A stretch of 64,000 nt of DNA from Nymphaea colorata (GCF_008831285.2 NC_045145.1:3698723-3762722), one strand, 5' to 3'; shown: positions 1 to 11,942, counted from the first letter of the stretch. Numbers and translations are program-made. Notes: generated by a model from the sequence alone, not told the origin.

Positions 1-1257
1 CTGGAGAACCTGATTCTCGACATCAACCGCAGAGACGACCGGAAGATCACTTGCGTGATCGCAGATGCGCATATGCCGTGGGCGCTCGAGGTAGCCGAGA
101 AGCTAAGCATTAGGAGGGTGGCCTTCTGGCCGGCATCTGCTGCTACCTTCTCAGTCATGGCCAGTATTCCCCGGCTTTTGGAAGAACGAGTCATAGATTC
201 GAACGGTAAGACGTTCAACTCAACCACTTTCATTGGTGTTTAAATTGTAGGTGTTTGGATGCAAGTCTGAAACTAAGTTTTTTCCGTTTTGTTAAAACTA
301 GCATGTTTAAATCAAGTTTTTAAAAATGAAAACCCTTTCAAAAACCTGGTTTATGTTTGAATGACCAAAAATTAAGTTTTTCAACATTGAATAGAGTTAT
401 GTGATAGCTATAACATTAACAGCATTTCCAACTATAAATTTTATTATCTACAGTGTTAACAAATAGGACAGCCTTTTATATTATGTTATCTTGTCTGGCC
501 AAAACTGAGTTGTGAATGAATGATCTAGAAGGGTTCAGGTTTTATATCAAAACTCTGTTTTGTAAAAACCGAGTCTAAAAGAGACCCTGTTTTCATATCA
601 TTCAAACATAGCAAAACTCCAAACCAGGTATTGGTATCGTCCAAACAGCTCCTTAGTTGCTTATTAAGTCTTGTCTTATTTTACTACTGAGTTCTTCACT
701 CTCATTGTCTTCTCTAATTCGCTCACTTATTCTTTCTTTTTATTTTTTTCTTGCAACGACTATAAAAAAAAATTCTTAAAAGGGACTGGGTAATCTCGAT
801 ATTTCACATACAAACATATGCTTATTTTTCTATATTACTTTTCATAACCATTTTTTCACGGACTTGAAGATATTAAAACATGAGTGGGTGATCTCATTTC
901 ATATACCCACATATGTATACAGCCAAAAGTCAACGCCGCTGGCTGAATGACAATTTGTGAATAAATCCATTATAAACAATCATCCATTATAAACAATCAC
1001 CTTATTAGATACGTGGCCAATTTGATGACTGCTTTTTAGTAATAAATGTTTTAAATTTCAACAATTGGACAGCAGTAGGAACATGGCAGCATCTTCTATA
1101 TATATATATAAAGCGAGAGAGAGATAGATATAAAGAGTCTCAAATGTTTACATCAGGTGTGGACATCGGTATGTGTAGATAAATATTTGAGCCTCATTAT
1201 ATCTATCTCCCTCTCGCTTTATATATATATATATATATATATAGCAAAAATAAAAAG

Positions 1258-1294
<37 letters not shown>

Positions 1295-3465
1295 CAAAAA
1301 TAAAAAGTCATCATGTGATTTACTACTCGTGAGCGCTTATACACTTAGTAGATTCAAGTGGTTTACCTTATATGGTATAAGAGTGAGAGAAAGCGAGAGG
1401 AGAAGAGTGAGAGAAAGCGAGAGGAGAGGGGAGAAGAGGGGGGAGACAAGAGCCCGTAATTGGTAGAGGAGCCGAGCGTTTGCTAGAATCAAGTGCCTAT
1501 GGGCTTCCACTAGGCAATCGGACCCTATGGGCTTTCACTAGGCAATCGGACCGCTACATTGAATGTGGGCCGACTCTGATTCCCGATTACATGCCAATTG
1601 TAATGAACGCCACTTGACCTTTTGGGTGAGCAAGGGGTATTAATCCCATCGCCCGAAAAAGGCCCGAAGGCCCCCCCATTCCCCCTGCCTCCGGGGTCCT
1701 GAGCTGCGTCGGTGTCAGCGACAGCAACGGTGCACCCTTCAGCTTAGATGCCGCACCCTACCGCCTTAAGACACAGGAACATAACTCCCACGGGAATCGA
1801 ATTAGAGACCTGCCTTAGTACAGGCCCCTAGCTCAACCAGCTACGCTATGCCCCTTGAGACAAACGCCACTTGACCTTATAATGACACTCATAGTCTCAA
1901 GAAATACTATTTTCAATAATACCATAAAGATAGGACCTTTCAAAAATTGAATTGGAGATGAGGCTATAACATGCCACCCAACCATGTTGCTACACATCAC
2001 TTGGTGTGAGAGATAGAGAGAGAGAAGGGGGAACGCAATTGATTTTTATAAAAACAAAATACCAAAGGCCAATTTTGACAGGTCTGTTTTTCATTCCTCT
2101 AGTTATTTTCATATCACCTGGGTGAGAGACAAAAACCTTTTTTTTTAATCTAATTTTATAGACTTGATTTTAAGAATGATTCGATGAAAAACATATATTA
2201 AGTTAGTTGTTATCTTACTTAAATAATGTTTTTTTTAAGTTAAAAAAATAAACTGCTCTTATGACATCAACATTTTGGTAGTATAATGATCAATTTTTTT
2301 TACAAAAATGACTTCAACTAAAGCATGATTTATTTTAAATTAGTTTTTACAAACACATTAATGGTTCATAGGTTGTTTAACACACATTTTAACATGAGTG
2401 TAACAGGTCTGGTTTTTATCCTTACCCAAGTAATCCGACACCTACCAATCAGTCATATATATATATATATAGTGTGTGTGTGTCCTCGCGCTCAACTTAC
2501 TACTGCTACAAGTCTCCAAAAGCTATCCTAGCGCTCTGAACAGACGGGCATGGCATCCATTGCTCTTCTAAGCTAAATTTCTGCTTTCCACAGGATTTCT
2601 GATAGACAAGAGGCATGTACATTTATCAGACACAATGCCAGCCATTGACCCTGCTTTATTTGGCTGGCTTAATATCGGAAAGGAAGATGAGAAGGAGATG
2701 TTTCAGTATCTTCTAATATGCCTTCAATCAGTTCAGGACGATCTTATCTTATGCAATTCCTTTCCTGAGATCGAATTCCCGGCTATCAACCTCATGAAAA
2801 ATCTCATGCCAATTGGGCCTCTGCTATCACACAACAACATGCAGTTTCCCATGCTGTGGACAGAAGATTCAAGCTGTCTTGGTTGGCTTGACCGGCAACC
2901 AGCTCGCTCAGTCATATATGTTTCATTTGGTAGCATCACCTTACTGAACCAGCACCAACTTCATGAGCTCGCTCATGGACTCGAGCTCACCGGCAGGCCA
3001 TTCCTCTGGGTCTCTAGGCCCGACCTCATGGATGGATCGCCCGCGATCTACCCAGATGGGTTCGCCGGAATTGTAGCCGCCGGTCACGGCTGCATGGTTG
3101 AGTGGGCTCCCCAGAAGGAAGTGTTGTCTCATCCTTCCATTGCTTGCTTCTTAACTCACTGCGGGTGGAACTCAACCATGGAAGGCCTGTATAATGGCCT
3201 TCCCTTCCTATGTTGGTCATACTTTGCTGACCAACACTTAAATGAGTACTTCATAGTTGAAGTGTGGAAGGTGGGACTGAGGGTGTCAAAGGACAAGGAT
3301 GGAATCGTTAGGAAAGAAGAAATCAAGGACAAGCTTGAGAAGCTGCTGCATGATGAAAGAATAAGGATGAGGGCGATGGAGCTGAAGGACATGGCAAGGA
3401 AGAATGAGATGGATGGTGGTGATTCCTCAAAGAACTTTACTACTTTTGCTGATCTCATCAGCTAA
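1..3465 (+). CDS. UGT83A: UGT-A: UGT83A-type UDP-glycosyltransferase, 5' end outside the window
   Basis: This is a family 1 glycosyltransferase that would move glucose from UDP-glucose to a small acceptor in the cytosol; the acceptor cannot be told from sequence. The visible part of exon 1 is 1-205, ending at a GT donor in GAACG|GTAAG. The intron is 206-2593 (2388 bp). Exon 2 is 2594-3465, after an acceptor in TTCCACAG. The phase-1 junction joins cleanly (..VIDSN-G-FLIDK..). Exon 1 shows the catalytic-Asp context CVIADAHMPWALEVAEKL. Exon 2 carries the complete 44-residue PSPG box, starting WAPQKEVLSHPS, with HCGWNS, and ending in DQ, the UDP-glucose signature. No stops or frameshifts are seen. 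The UGT83A assignment rests on overall resemblance to family members I know (inference). It is the closest relative of pseudogene UGT-B and shares its intron and 3' flank. Confidence 0.9.
1098..1245. mobile_element. Fold-back (MITE-like) element in the UGT-A intron
   Basis: Two inverted arms of about 26 bp, at 1107-1132 (TATAAAGCGAGAGAGAGATA..) and 1197-1222, are near-perfect complements. The loop has a second inverted pair, CTCAAATGTTTA near 1139 and TAAATATTTGAG near 1181. The element is flanked by TA-rich DNA, so a TA target duplication cannot be defined. No coding capacity. It is absent from the matching part of the UGT-B intron. Confidence 0.55.
1219..1290. repeat. AT microsatellite with duplicated spacer
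   Basis: Two AT-dinucleotide runs (about 1220-1243 and 1260-1290) are each followed by the same unit, TAGCAAAAATAAAAAGTCAT, which suggests replication slippage. Confidence 0.8.
1622..1862 (-). mobile_element. tRNA-derived SINE
   Basis: Read on the - strand, the element starts at about 1862 and has a split RNA polymerase III promoter. Box A (1848-1837) reads TAGCGTAGCTGG, an exact match to TRGCNNAGYNGG. Box B (1802-1793) reads ATTCGATTCC, one mismatch from consensus. The spacing is 34 bases, as in tRNA genes. It is flanked by a perfect 16-bp direct repeat, AACGCCACTTGACCTT, at 1606-1621 and 1863-1878, as expected of LINE-mediated target-primed insertion. The body is about 241 bp, with no poly(A) tail obvious at its 3' end (low coordinates). 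It cannot be a functional tRNA because the sequence does not close into a cloverleaf acceptor stem. Confidence 0.82.
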
Positions 3466-4640
3466 AAAAGAACTATTTTGTATGGTTTTTTTTTTTTTTG
3501 GTTAACAATATTCCGCACTTTTCGACAATGAATTTTACATCCCGTGTGGGGTGGAGGCAGGTGAGGGCCATGTGTGGGCAACCTTAAAACTTCTTATTTC
3601 TATATTAATATTTGTGACTTGTTTTTCTCATTTACATATTGGTGCCCTTTAAAATTTAAAACTTTGTACTTAGGGCCTCTTAGCCACTAGCTCTACCCTG
3701 AATTCCGCATGGGTATATATTGACTGTCTGTCCTCCTCGGGTGCCAGTTCTGGCTTTATTTTAAAACTAGAGCTGAGGTTCATTGGTGTTTTTTTACTGT
3801 TAGGGCTAACTTTATTTATCGTAGTATTTTAGTGTGCAGACAAAAACATATATGATTGTTGATTATTTTTCTTATTCTTCCTCATTTTTTGATCTTTTAT
3901 TTCTTTAGCAACCATATTGTCCACCTCAATATTTATGGTTTCCAGTGTCGGTGAGGACTTGAAAAACCAATCTCAAGGAATAGAAGTGGATTGAAGATAG
4001 CGACGAAGGGTGTGGAATCTCAAGAGGTTGGCAGGTAAACCACTCCGTCTTTTCTCCCTTACGTTTTTCTTGTTTTCACATTTCACATCAAATAGATTTA
4101 ACATGGTGGAAGAAGGCCGGAAATCTTTATAATGAACCATTAGATGAATCCAATTGCAGAGATAACGACGAAAGTTATAGCACAAGGTACAAATTGTGAC
4201 TGTCATGACGCAATGCACGACTCTTTTTTGTGGCAAAATATCTCCAAACATGTTCTGTGAACACGAGGAGATAAAGGGCACCAAAGATTACACATGAATG
4301 CTCTTACATTTTGAAAATCGGCAAAGTTCGATTGAAATTTTAGAGTTGGATTTACATATGAATGTAAAAATCGAAATTGGAGTAAGGTTCATAGTGTAGC
4401 TGGTTGAGTTATGGACATGTGAAAAACAGGTTTTTAGTTTGAGTCCAATGAATGCTATGTCTCTGTGTATTAACTAGCAAGGCGTGGTACTTAGGTTGCA
4501 GAATGCACCGCTACCATCATCACTGGCACCGATCATACTCACATGAAAGTAGGTTGTTAACTTCCTACTCATACTCACATGAAAGAGAACGATCACATGA
4601 AACAAAAAAAAAAATGCCAAAAAATATAAAAAAAAATCAA
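3466..4640 (+). repeat. 3' flank of UGT-A, duplicated downstream of UGT-B
   Basis: No gene is seen here. The sequence aligns by eye with 25836-27020 downstream of UGT-B; for example, both contain CAGTGTCGGTGAGGACTTG (about 3945 and 26281). This shows that the tandem duplication covered at least the intron, exon 2 and about 1.1 kb of 3' flank. Similarity stops near 4640, where the gypsy relic begins. Confidence 0.75.
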
Positions 4641-4689
4641 TGCATTCACAAGCAATTTATGTAAATGCAGCCGCCTCTTTATTGGAGAT

Positions 4690-7600
4690 GGCAGCCCAAA
4701 CAAGGCAGAGGAGTGAATTGAAGAGGTTGAATGCATCTTTAAGTTTCTAAAGATGCCAGAAATAGACAGAGTGAATTATGACTCTTATTTGTTGAATAGT
4801 AATGCCAAAAGATGGTGGCAATTAACTCATGAGATCCGGTTTGCAGGCCAACAGTCAATCTCATGAAAGCAGTTCAGGGATTCCTTCTTCAGCACTTACA
4901 TTCCAGTACATGCCAGAAACAAGAAGATACAAGAGTTTCTTGAATTGCAGCAAATCATTTGAGCTTGGAAGAATATGTTACAAAGTATCGACACTTGGAG
5001 GTGTATTGCCCGCACATCTACACCATTGATGAGGCCAGAGCAGACAAATTTGTGCATGGGTTGCGTGATGGACTGCCAGCAGAGTTATGTCAAGCACACC
5101 TCGCAATTTGGACGAGGCGGTTACTATGGCTAGACGCATGGAAGAAGACTGGGCAAGGACACAAAAGGACCATCACAAAAAGACAAGCCAACACACACAT
5201 GGTGGACGTATACAGGCCAAGCACTACCACTTTGCAAGCATGGCAAAACCTTATGATTGGCATGATGACCAAGCATTCAGGCAGAACAGGTCAAACCACA
5301 GTGACACCATATAGGGGGCAGTGACTACTCCGACTTCACTGAGGTGCCTCACTTGTTCACGTGTGCACCTCGAGAAGCCATGCTATCGGGAGACTGAAAC
5401 TTGTTTACACTATGAAAGGATGGAACAATGCACTTGTACATAGATGACCACATTTTCAATCAAGTCAATCAAGAATAAGTATCCGCTTCCTAGAATTGAA
5501 GACTTGTTTAATCAGCTCAAGAATGCAAATGTATTCTTCAAGATTGATTTGATGATAGGGTATCATCAGCTCTTGATACGGGAGGAAGATATTGCTAAGA
5601 CTCGAACTAGAAATGGGCATTATAAATTCAGGGTTATGTTTTTTGGGTTGACCAATGCTCCCGCAGCATCTATGGACCTCATGAATCGGGTTTTTCAAGA
5701 CTACTTGGATCAGTTTGTATTTCTTTTTGTGGATGATATTTTGGTGTACTCAGATAGTGAGGCAGAGCACCGAGATCACTTAAGGAGTGTGTTGGGTATT
5801 TTGCGCAAGTATAAGTTTTATGTCAAATACTCGAAATGTGAATTTTGGCTAAAAAATGTAAACTTCCTTAGTTATGTGATCTCAAAAGATGGAGTTTCTG
5901 TAGATCCGGATAAAGTGTTGGTTGTACAGGACTGGAAGACGCTATGCAATGTAACTAAGGTAAGAAGCTTTTTGAGATTGGTAAGATATTACTGTCAGTT
6001 CATACATGACTTTTCAAAAATAGCTATGCCCATGACTAAGCTATTGAGAAAAGGAGAGAAGTTTATTTGGAATGAAGAGTGCGAGAAGAGTTTCCAAACC
6101 TTGAAGGACAAGCTTACCACCACCCCTATTTTGACGCTTTCATCAAGTTATTCTATATTTGTGGTGTACATCGATGCATCAGAAATCGGTTATGATTGTG
6201 TATTGATGCAACATGGTCGCGCAGTGGCTTATGCATCAAAACAGTTGAAAGCACATGAGAAACACTATCCCACTCATGATTTGGAGTTGGGGGCGGTTGT
6301 GTTCGCATTGAAGATATAGAGACTCTATCTCTATGGGGCAATATTTGAGGTGTTCACAGACCACAAGTCATTAAAGTACATATTCTCTCAAAAGGTTCTT
6401 AATTTGAGACAAAAAAAGATGTGTTGAATACTTAAAGGATTATGATTTCAAAATATTATATCATCCCAAAAAGGTGAATGTGGTGGTTGATGCTTTGAGC
6501 AGACATGCTAATGCAACAATGTGCAATATGTTGACTCGTTCTTGAACGTTGTTGCAAGATATGATAGCATGACAACCTTACCCTTGTAGCGAGAACAAAG
6601 CAATAATGACTGCCTTGATACGACATCTTCTCATAAAAGAGCTTATATTGAAGCAAAAGAAAAATCTTGATTTTGCTAGCAATACAGAAGAAAGTAAGAA
6701 GACATATTCGTCTTGATATCAAGATGAAAATGGTTCATTGTGGTTTCTACAAAGATTGTGGGTCTCTAGAGATGAAGGGATGAAGTACCAGTTGTTTGAG
6801 AAAGCTCACAAATCCAAATTTGTTATACACCCTGCCAGTACCAAGACGTTCCAGGATATGAAAAAAAAATTTGGTGTTCTGCAATGAAGCGTGAAATTGC
6901 AGAACATGTACCAACAGGTCAAGGCAGAACATCAACGACCAGAAGGCTTGTTGCAAAGGATTGATATTACAGTGCGGAAATGAGAGGACATTACAATAGA
7001 TTTTGTAGTTGGTTTGCCTCACACCAGAGGACAATATGATGTCATATGAGTAATTGTTAATCGACTTACGAAGTCTGCTCATTTTTTGTCAATCAAAATC
7101 TGTCAATCATTGGAAAGTCTTGCAGAGTTATATATCGGCGAGATAGTGAGATTGCATGGAGTGCCAAAGTCTATTATTGCTGATCAAGATCCACATTTTA
7201 CCTTTAGGTTTTGGGGGCAATTGCAAAAGGCATTGGGTATCAAGCTTAAGCTGAGCACAACGTTTCACCTCCAAACTGATGGGCAATCCGAAAGGACCAT
7301 TCAGACCTTAAGGACATGTTGTGTGCTTGTATTTTGGACTGAAAAGGAGAATGTGATAAACATGTGGAATTGTTAGAGTTTGCATATAACAACAATTACC
7401 ATTCTAGTATCGGGATGACACCTTTTAAGGCATTGTATGGAAGGCCATGTAGATCGCCAACTTGTTGGAGCAAAATGGGTGATGGCAAGATCGATGACCC
7501 TTTGGTATTGCAACATTACGCCGACCAATACAATTGATAAGGAAAAAGTTGTTCACTGCTTGGAGTAGACAGAAAAGTTATGCTGACATTCAACGTAAAG

Positions 7601-7820
7601 GGTTGCTTTTTGAGGTTGGTGATCATGTGTTCTTGAAAATTTCACCTACTAAAGGCGCTTTTCAATTTGGTATTAAGAGAAAATTGAGCCCGACGTTCAT
7701 TGGAGCTTTTGAGATATTAGAGAAGATGAGAAAGGTGACATACAAATTGGCACTACCACCTAATTTGAGTCACGTTCATGACGTTTTCCATGTTTCTATG
7801 CTTCGAAAGTATGTACCGGA
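4690..7820 (+). pseudogene. Gypsy gag-pol remnant (gag, RT, RNase H, integrase)
   Basis: The gag part (about 4740-5330) includes LEEYVTKYRHLEVYCPHIYT and is split over several frames. A Cys-rich zinc-knuckle remnant lies near 5345-5430. Protease and the start of RT are missing: the next recognisable stretch is [14 protein letters not shown] at 5465. The RT/RNase H frame runs open from 5444 to 6319 with the FVDD active-site motif, then hits a TAG where the family has Trp. Integrase pieces continue to 7820 in several frames: the DQDPHF region near 7183, QTDGQSERTIQTL near 7277, and a region ending ..VSMLRKYVPD. Multiple stops and shifts make it non-functional. Confidence 0.85.
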
Positions 7821-8179
7821 CTATGCCACCTGGGTATGGGTACGAGAAAACGGGTACGGGTACTGTGTTTTTGCAAATCATGGTATGGGTACGGTATATT
7901 TTTATGCGATAATATTAGTTTTTTAATTTAAAAATTATAAATTTTGAGAAAAACAAAAAATGATATCATCACATCGTTAAGACAAGCATATTGATATAAT
8001 CTCAAAGAAAACATACCATCTGGAATGTTATCCCTACATACCATATTGATATAATCTCAAAACATAAATAAAACATAAAATTATCCCTACATACCATATC
8101 AAATGTTTCTTTCATAGTTCCTACATATAATCTCATAAAAAAGAAACATAAAAGAACTGAGATCTCGGATTAATATATT

Positions 8180-10249
8180 TCACTGTAAATTTTGTTCCTC
8201 TTCCACATCTGCAAAGTCCTCCTTATCCACATGTACCTCTTGTAGTGCACATGGTTCATTTAACTCCAAATTAAGATGGTCTAGATCATCGTCTCCTTCG
8301 AAGTTAAATTCCTCACCATTCACATCCCAATTTTTACTGCTTCCTTCCCTATAAAAAGATAAGAATTAAGAATATAATTATGTAATAATCAACAACATAG
8401 ATACAAAAAAAATTACATAGACTAATCAACAACATAGATAGAAAAAAGTTAGATACTTGTATCCATTATTGTTTCGTGAAAGTAACCAAAGGTTTGAATG
8501 CACATAGACTAAATCTTCCGCACACTTGCTTGTAAGTTTGTTTCTCTTAATGTTGTGAATATGTGAATAGGTGTTCCAATTCCTTTCAAAGCATGAAGAT
8601 GTAACAGGCTGAGCTAACAACCTCAAAGCAAGGTATTGAAGAGTGGGATAAGCATGTCCATGTTTGACCCACCAAGGAATAGGTAGATATGTGTCTCTAT
8701 CTATCATTGCAGCCATATTTTCATTTCCTGTAGAAAAGCTTGTAAAGTCATTGTGAGCTAGTTTATTTTGATATGGATCTCTAAAAAATTTATTAAGACA
8801 TAACACCCTATGTCTTGGTATTTCAGGATCTATATGTGGTGGGGTTCTTCCAACACCTTCAGAGAGCCACTTTAATCCATAATACTTAGGATTCAATGAG
8901 TGTGCCATGCATTGCAAAGGGGTGTTGCTCTTATCCCATCTTGTTACTAATATATTGTGCACATGATAAAAAGATGTTGAATCTTCAAGTGCAAAGTTCT
9001 TCTTCTCATGATTGAAAATGACATATCGTTGTTTGCAAATCATATTGTTCCACATCTCATAAACACAATGAAGCATTGGCTTATCACAATCAAGAGCCCT
9101 CAACATCAACCAAATAGGCTATGTGAATGTAGGAAAATAAGAGATTTTATCCCAAAAAACATCACCAACAAGCAATCGTTTGAGCTTTGTTATCATCGAC
9201 AGCACGATAAAAGTTCTAATCATCATCTGTCAACATATTGATTAATGCACTTTTAACCTTCTTGATTCTCTTCATCATAACAATGATAGAAGCAAAACGT
9301 GTCTCTGCAACTCTTAACAACTTCAAATTAGTATATCTATTATAAATGGAAAGGGCATGCTGACGATTAACTATGAAGTTTCTAATGTTTTTAACGTCTC
9401 TCTCCAAGTCTTCAATCCATGAACACAACTCATAAGCACGAAAATCATGTTCTTTGCTTGATGGATTGCATATACTTTCCAATGCCAAATTTAAACTATG
9501 AACTGCACAAGGTGTCCAAAAAATGTGATGATATTCATGTTCCACTAGAAGACCAACAGTTCTACATACAGTTGCATTATCTGTAATTATCTGAACAACC
9601 TTTTCCTTTCCAACTTCTTCAATCAACTCTTCTCTTGTTGTAGGATGATTGTTCAAAGTTTTTCAAAGTCTGGTGCAACATATCCAAACATATTGCTATT
9701 TGCCAAAGATGTAACTAGATCATTCCAATATGGATTTATAGCTACATTAAATGGTATGCAACTAGAAAAGAAGAATGTTCTAAATTTTCTATCTAATTCC
9801 TGCCTTTTTTGTAAAGCAAATGTTTGCTCAGTTGATTTTTGAAATGTGTCCAAATTTCTTTTTTTCTGCTCATGGACTGCATCTTCGTATAAGAGTGCCG
9901 AAGGAATAGGAATAAAACCAGATTGTTTACCACTTCTCTTCATATCATGTTGTTCTTGCTCATTTTTCAAGTCATTCACACTATCAGGTTTGATATTCTT
10001 GCACAATTGAATACCATTACCTTTCATGTGCAGTAGATGTGCTGTAACTCTTGTATATGTTCCACTGAACTCATTCCTACAAAAAAAACATTCAAAGATT
10101 ACATTTTCACCACCTTCAGGAGCTTTTCCTTTCTTTTCCACATAACCCCATAATGGCTGGTCCTCTTGTAACTGAGATGAACCTTTCGATGCACAACTTG
10201 AACTTGTAGATGTAGAAGTAGTTCCCTTCCCTTTACTAGAGGCAGTCAT
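8180..10249 (-). pseudogene. hAT transposase, internally deleted and frameshifted
   Basis: Reading from 10249 downwards, the start ATG opens a frame with a BED zinc finger (PLWGYVEKKGKAPEGG.., then C-x2-C and H pairs, about 10150-10010), ending at 9653 in ..FGYVAPDFEKL. The DUF659 segment that normally follows, with its first catalytic Asp, is missing. The core resumes in another frame at about 9620 (EVGKEKVVQIITDNATVC, 9628-9575) and stops near 9216. A further frame (9109-8426) carries the dimerisation domain (CFERNWNTYSHIHNIKRNKL). A plausible last exon (8348-8180) encodes an acidic tail (EFNFEGDDDLDHL) after a TTTATAG acceptor. It is not functional as it stands. Confidence 0.87.
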
Positions 10250-10835
10250 ATTATAATAACAAAGATAATGAAAAGAGCAATTATTATTTAGAAAAACATA
10301 ATTAGAATATGGATATAAACAAAATATTGTATAATCATATCAATGACATATAAAAGTATGTTGATATTTGTGCTCAATCAAGAGCAATTCTGCTGCATTC
10401 TGTGTTCATTGTTCAAATGATTGAATCCCACATGAAGGTTGTGTGACTGACTGCCATTGCCGTGCTGCCATTTTTTTTCTCTTTTCTCATATGTAATAGC
10501 ATATGAGAAGATTAGGGATTAGAACCAGACCAGTAATAATGTGCAAACAGTAACAACCAACTATAAAAATAGTGTACCTAAAGATCCTTTGAAGTAGTCT
10601 AAAAGTAACATACTCAAACGTCCACTAACCAGATCCATGATCGTTCAACATTATTATATATGAAAGAGAAAGAAAGATAGTCTTTTTCTGGACGTAGATA
10701 TCTTCTAAAAACAGCCTAAAGGAAATAAGGAAACTAAAATAAATCAAAATAGCTTTCACATGAAAAGCACTGAAAACAGTATGGGAACTAAGAACAAGTA
10801 CTAGAAACCAATTCCATGATGGCAAGTAAACTTAC

Positions 10836-10971
10836 AGTTCTTTGTCCGGGGATAACCTTAGAGACAGATGATAGCTTCAAATTCCCCTCCTCTCCACGTG
10901 AATACCAAATCAGTGTTGCCTCATCCTGGTTGAAATGAAAGTTAAGGCAAATTTCTTCACAGACGTAGAAT
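10836..10971 (-). pseudogene. Captured exon fragment of a PRAF/PH-RCC1-FYVE-type gene inside the hAT
   Basis: Translated on the - strand the stretch reads ..FNQDEATLIWYSRGEEG and then NLKLSSVSKVIPGQRT. This closely matches the PH-domain segment of plant PH-RCC1-FYVE (PRAF) proteins, known for DE..LIWYS..E..L.LSSVS.I.PGQRT. A GTAAGT donor follows directly after the codon for T (10835-10834), where PRAF genes also have an intron, and a possible acceptor (GACAG) lies at 10972. The copy is therefore genomic, with intron edges, rather than a processed transcript. It lies upstream of the transposase in the same orientation. The family assignment is from memory, without a search. Confidence 0.65.
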
Positions 10972-11339
10972 CTGTCACATGGGGACATCATTAAAAAAGT
11001 CCATGCCAGACAATGCACAATCAATTAATCATAGAAAGGCGTCTTTATCACTTTGGGAGCATTTTCTTAACGGCAAGTAGTAAATAGGAAACTGGAAAAC
11101 CCTTTTTCAGTTGAGGCTACTCGTCGAGAGTAGAGAGGCCCAGAGGGGAAGGATTTTCAGTGCACCGAAACCCCTTTTTCTTAAGTTGGTGGAAATCAAA
11201 ATTGTTGGTGGAAAGCAAAGAGTCAAATATCAGATATGCCCAATATACGTAATACGAACCTTCATATCATGCTTAATGAAATAGAAATTCAAAGATTCGT
11301 GTGAAACAAAAAAAGAAATCAAAGAGGAAGAAACAGAGG

Positions 11340-11670
11340 CCGGCCCACTCACTGTCTGTCTCTTTCGGTGCCATCGCCGTTCACCGCCGTCGCCTCCATT
11401 GCTGGTTGCCGTCCACCGGTCGTCCGTCGCCGCCACCGGTCGTCGAAGCTTTTCAGAAGAAACAGTAATAGAGGCAGAGAAGGAGAACCCGAGAAGAAGA
11501 AAGCATCGGGCAAAAAATGCCTTAGGTTTATGTTTTTCAGATCGAAATATGGTTTGGATTTGGTTTCGACCCGAAACTAGATCCAAACGTACCACCACGT
11601 GTACCGGTACTGCCGTACCGGTGTACCGGTACCGGTATGTGGGTCCTCCAGGCGTGCCGCAGTGATATAG
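11340..11670. other. GC-rich right end of the hAT with subterminal repeats
   Basis: The stretch 11340-11460 is rich in CCGCC/CGTCG, unlike the AT-rich surroundings, and may be a transposase 5' leader or more captured host sequence. From about 11590 the motif GTACCGGTA and its variants repeats several times up to the element end. Confidence 0.5.
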
Positions 11671-11678
11671 GTACCGGA

Positions 11679-11942
11679 TCCTACACATGTGATTGACTTT
11701 CAAGGTATTCAAGTGCATGATGATTTGACAATGGAAGAAAAACCTATTAGAATTGTGGATCAAAGAGAGCAAGTACTTCACACTAAGAGAATTCCTTTAG
11801 TGAGAGTGGAATGACAACACCATGAGTTGAAGGAGAGTACATGAGAACTCGAAAATGATGTGCAAAAGAAGTATCTACACTTGTTCTTGCATTAAGGTAT
11901 GATCTAATTTCGATGACGAAATTTTATTTAAGGAGGGTAAGA
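11679..11942 (+). pseudogene. Gypsy integrase C-terminus with chromodomain-like tail and polypurine tract
   Basis: Continues the integrase frame interrupted at 7820: HVIDFQGIQVHDDLTMEE, then a group II chromodomain-like tail (PIRIVDQREQVLHTKRIP..), broken by two in-frame stops where the family has Trp. The polypurine tract AAGGAGGGTAAGA ends at 11942, directly before the LTR TG. Confidence 0.82.

Larger units (their letters stand above)
206..2593 (+). other. Intron of UGT-A, enlarged by insertions
   Basis: The intron sits at the same place and phase as in UGT-B and UGT-C but is 2388 bp long, against 133 bp in UGT-C and about 1618 bp in UGT-B. Its ends (about 206-1090 and 1925-2593) align by eye with the UGT-B intron. 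The middle (about 1098-1920) does not; it holds a fold-back element, AT microsatellites and a SINE. A 28-bp unit is tandemly doubled at about 1497-1552. Confidence 0.8.
7821..11670 (-). mobile_element. hAT-family DNA transposon inserted into the gypsy integrase
   Basis: It is flanked by a perfect 8-bp direct repeat, GTACCGGA (7813-7820 and 11671-11678), the target-duplication length of hAT elements. Removing the element and one repeat rejoins the gypsy frame exactly (..RKYVPD-PTHVIDF..). The terminal inverted repeats are short and imperfect (CTATGCCACC against CTATATCACT). Both ends are rich in GGTAC-like subterminal repeats, typical transposase-binding sites. It contains a broken transposase gene on the - strand and a captured host exon between that gene and the right end. 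Confidence 0.88.

Noticed and set aside
1790-1860. Possible tRNA gene on the minus strand (good A and B boxes).
   Set aside because: It does not form an acceptor stem or a full cloverleaf and lies inside a 241-bp unit with target duplications, so it is the head of a SINE.
11230-11781. 183-codon minus-strand frame and its plus-strand partners at 11368-11665.
   Set aside because: It crosses the hAT right end and its target duplication into gypsy sequence, so it cannot be one real protein.
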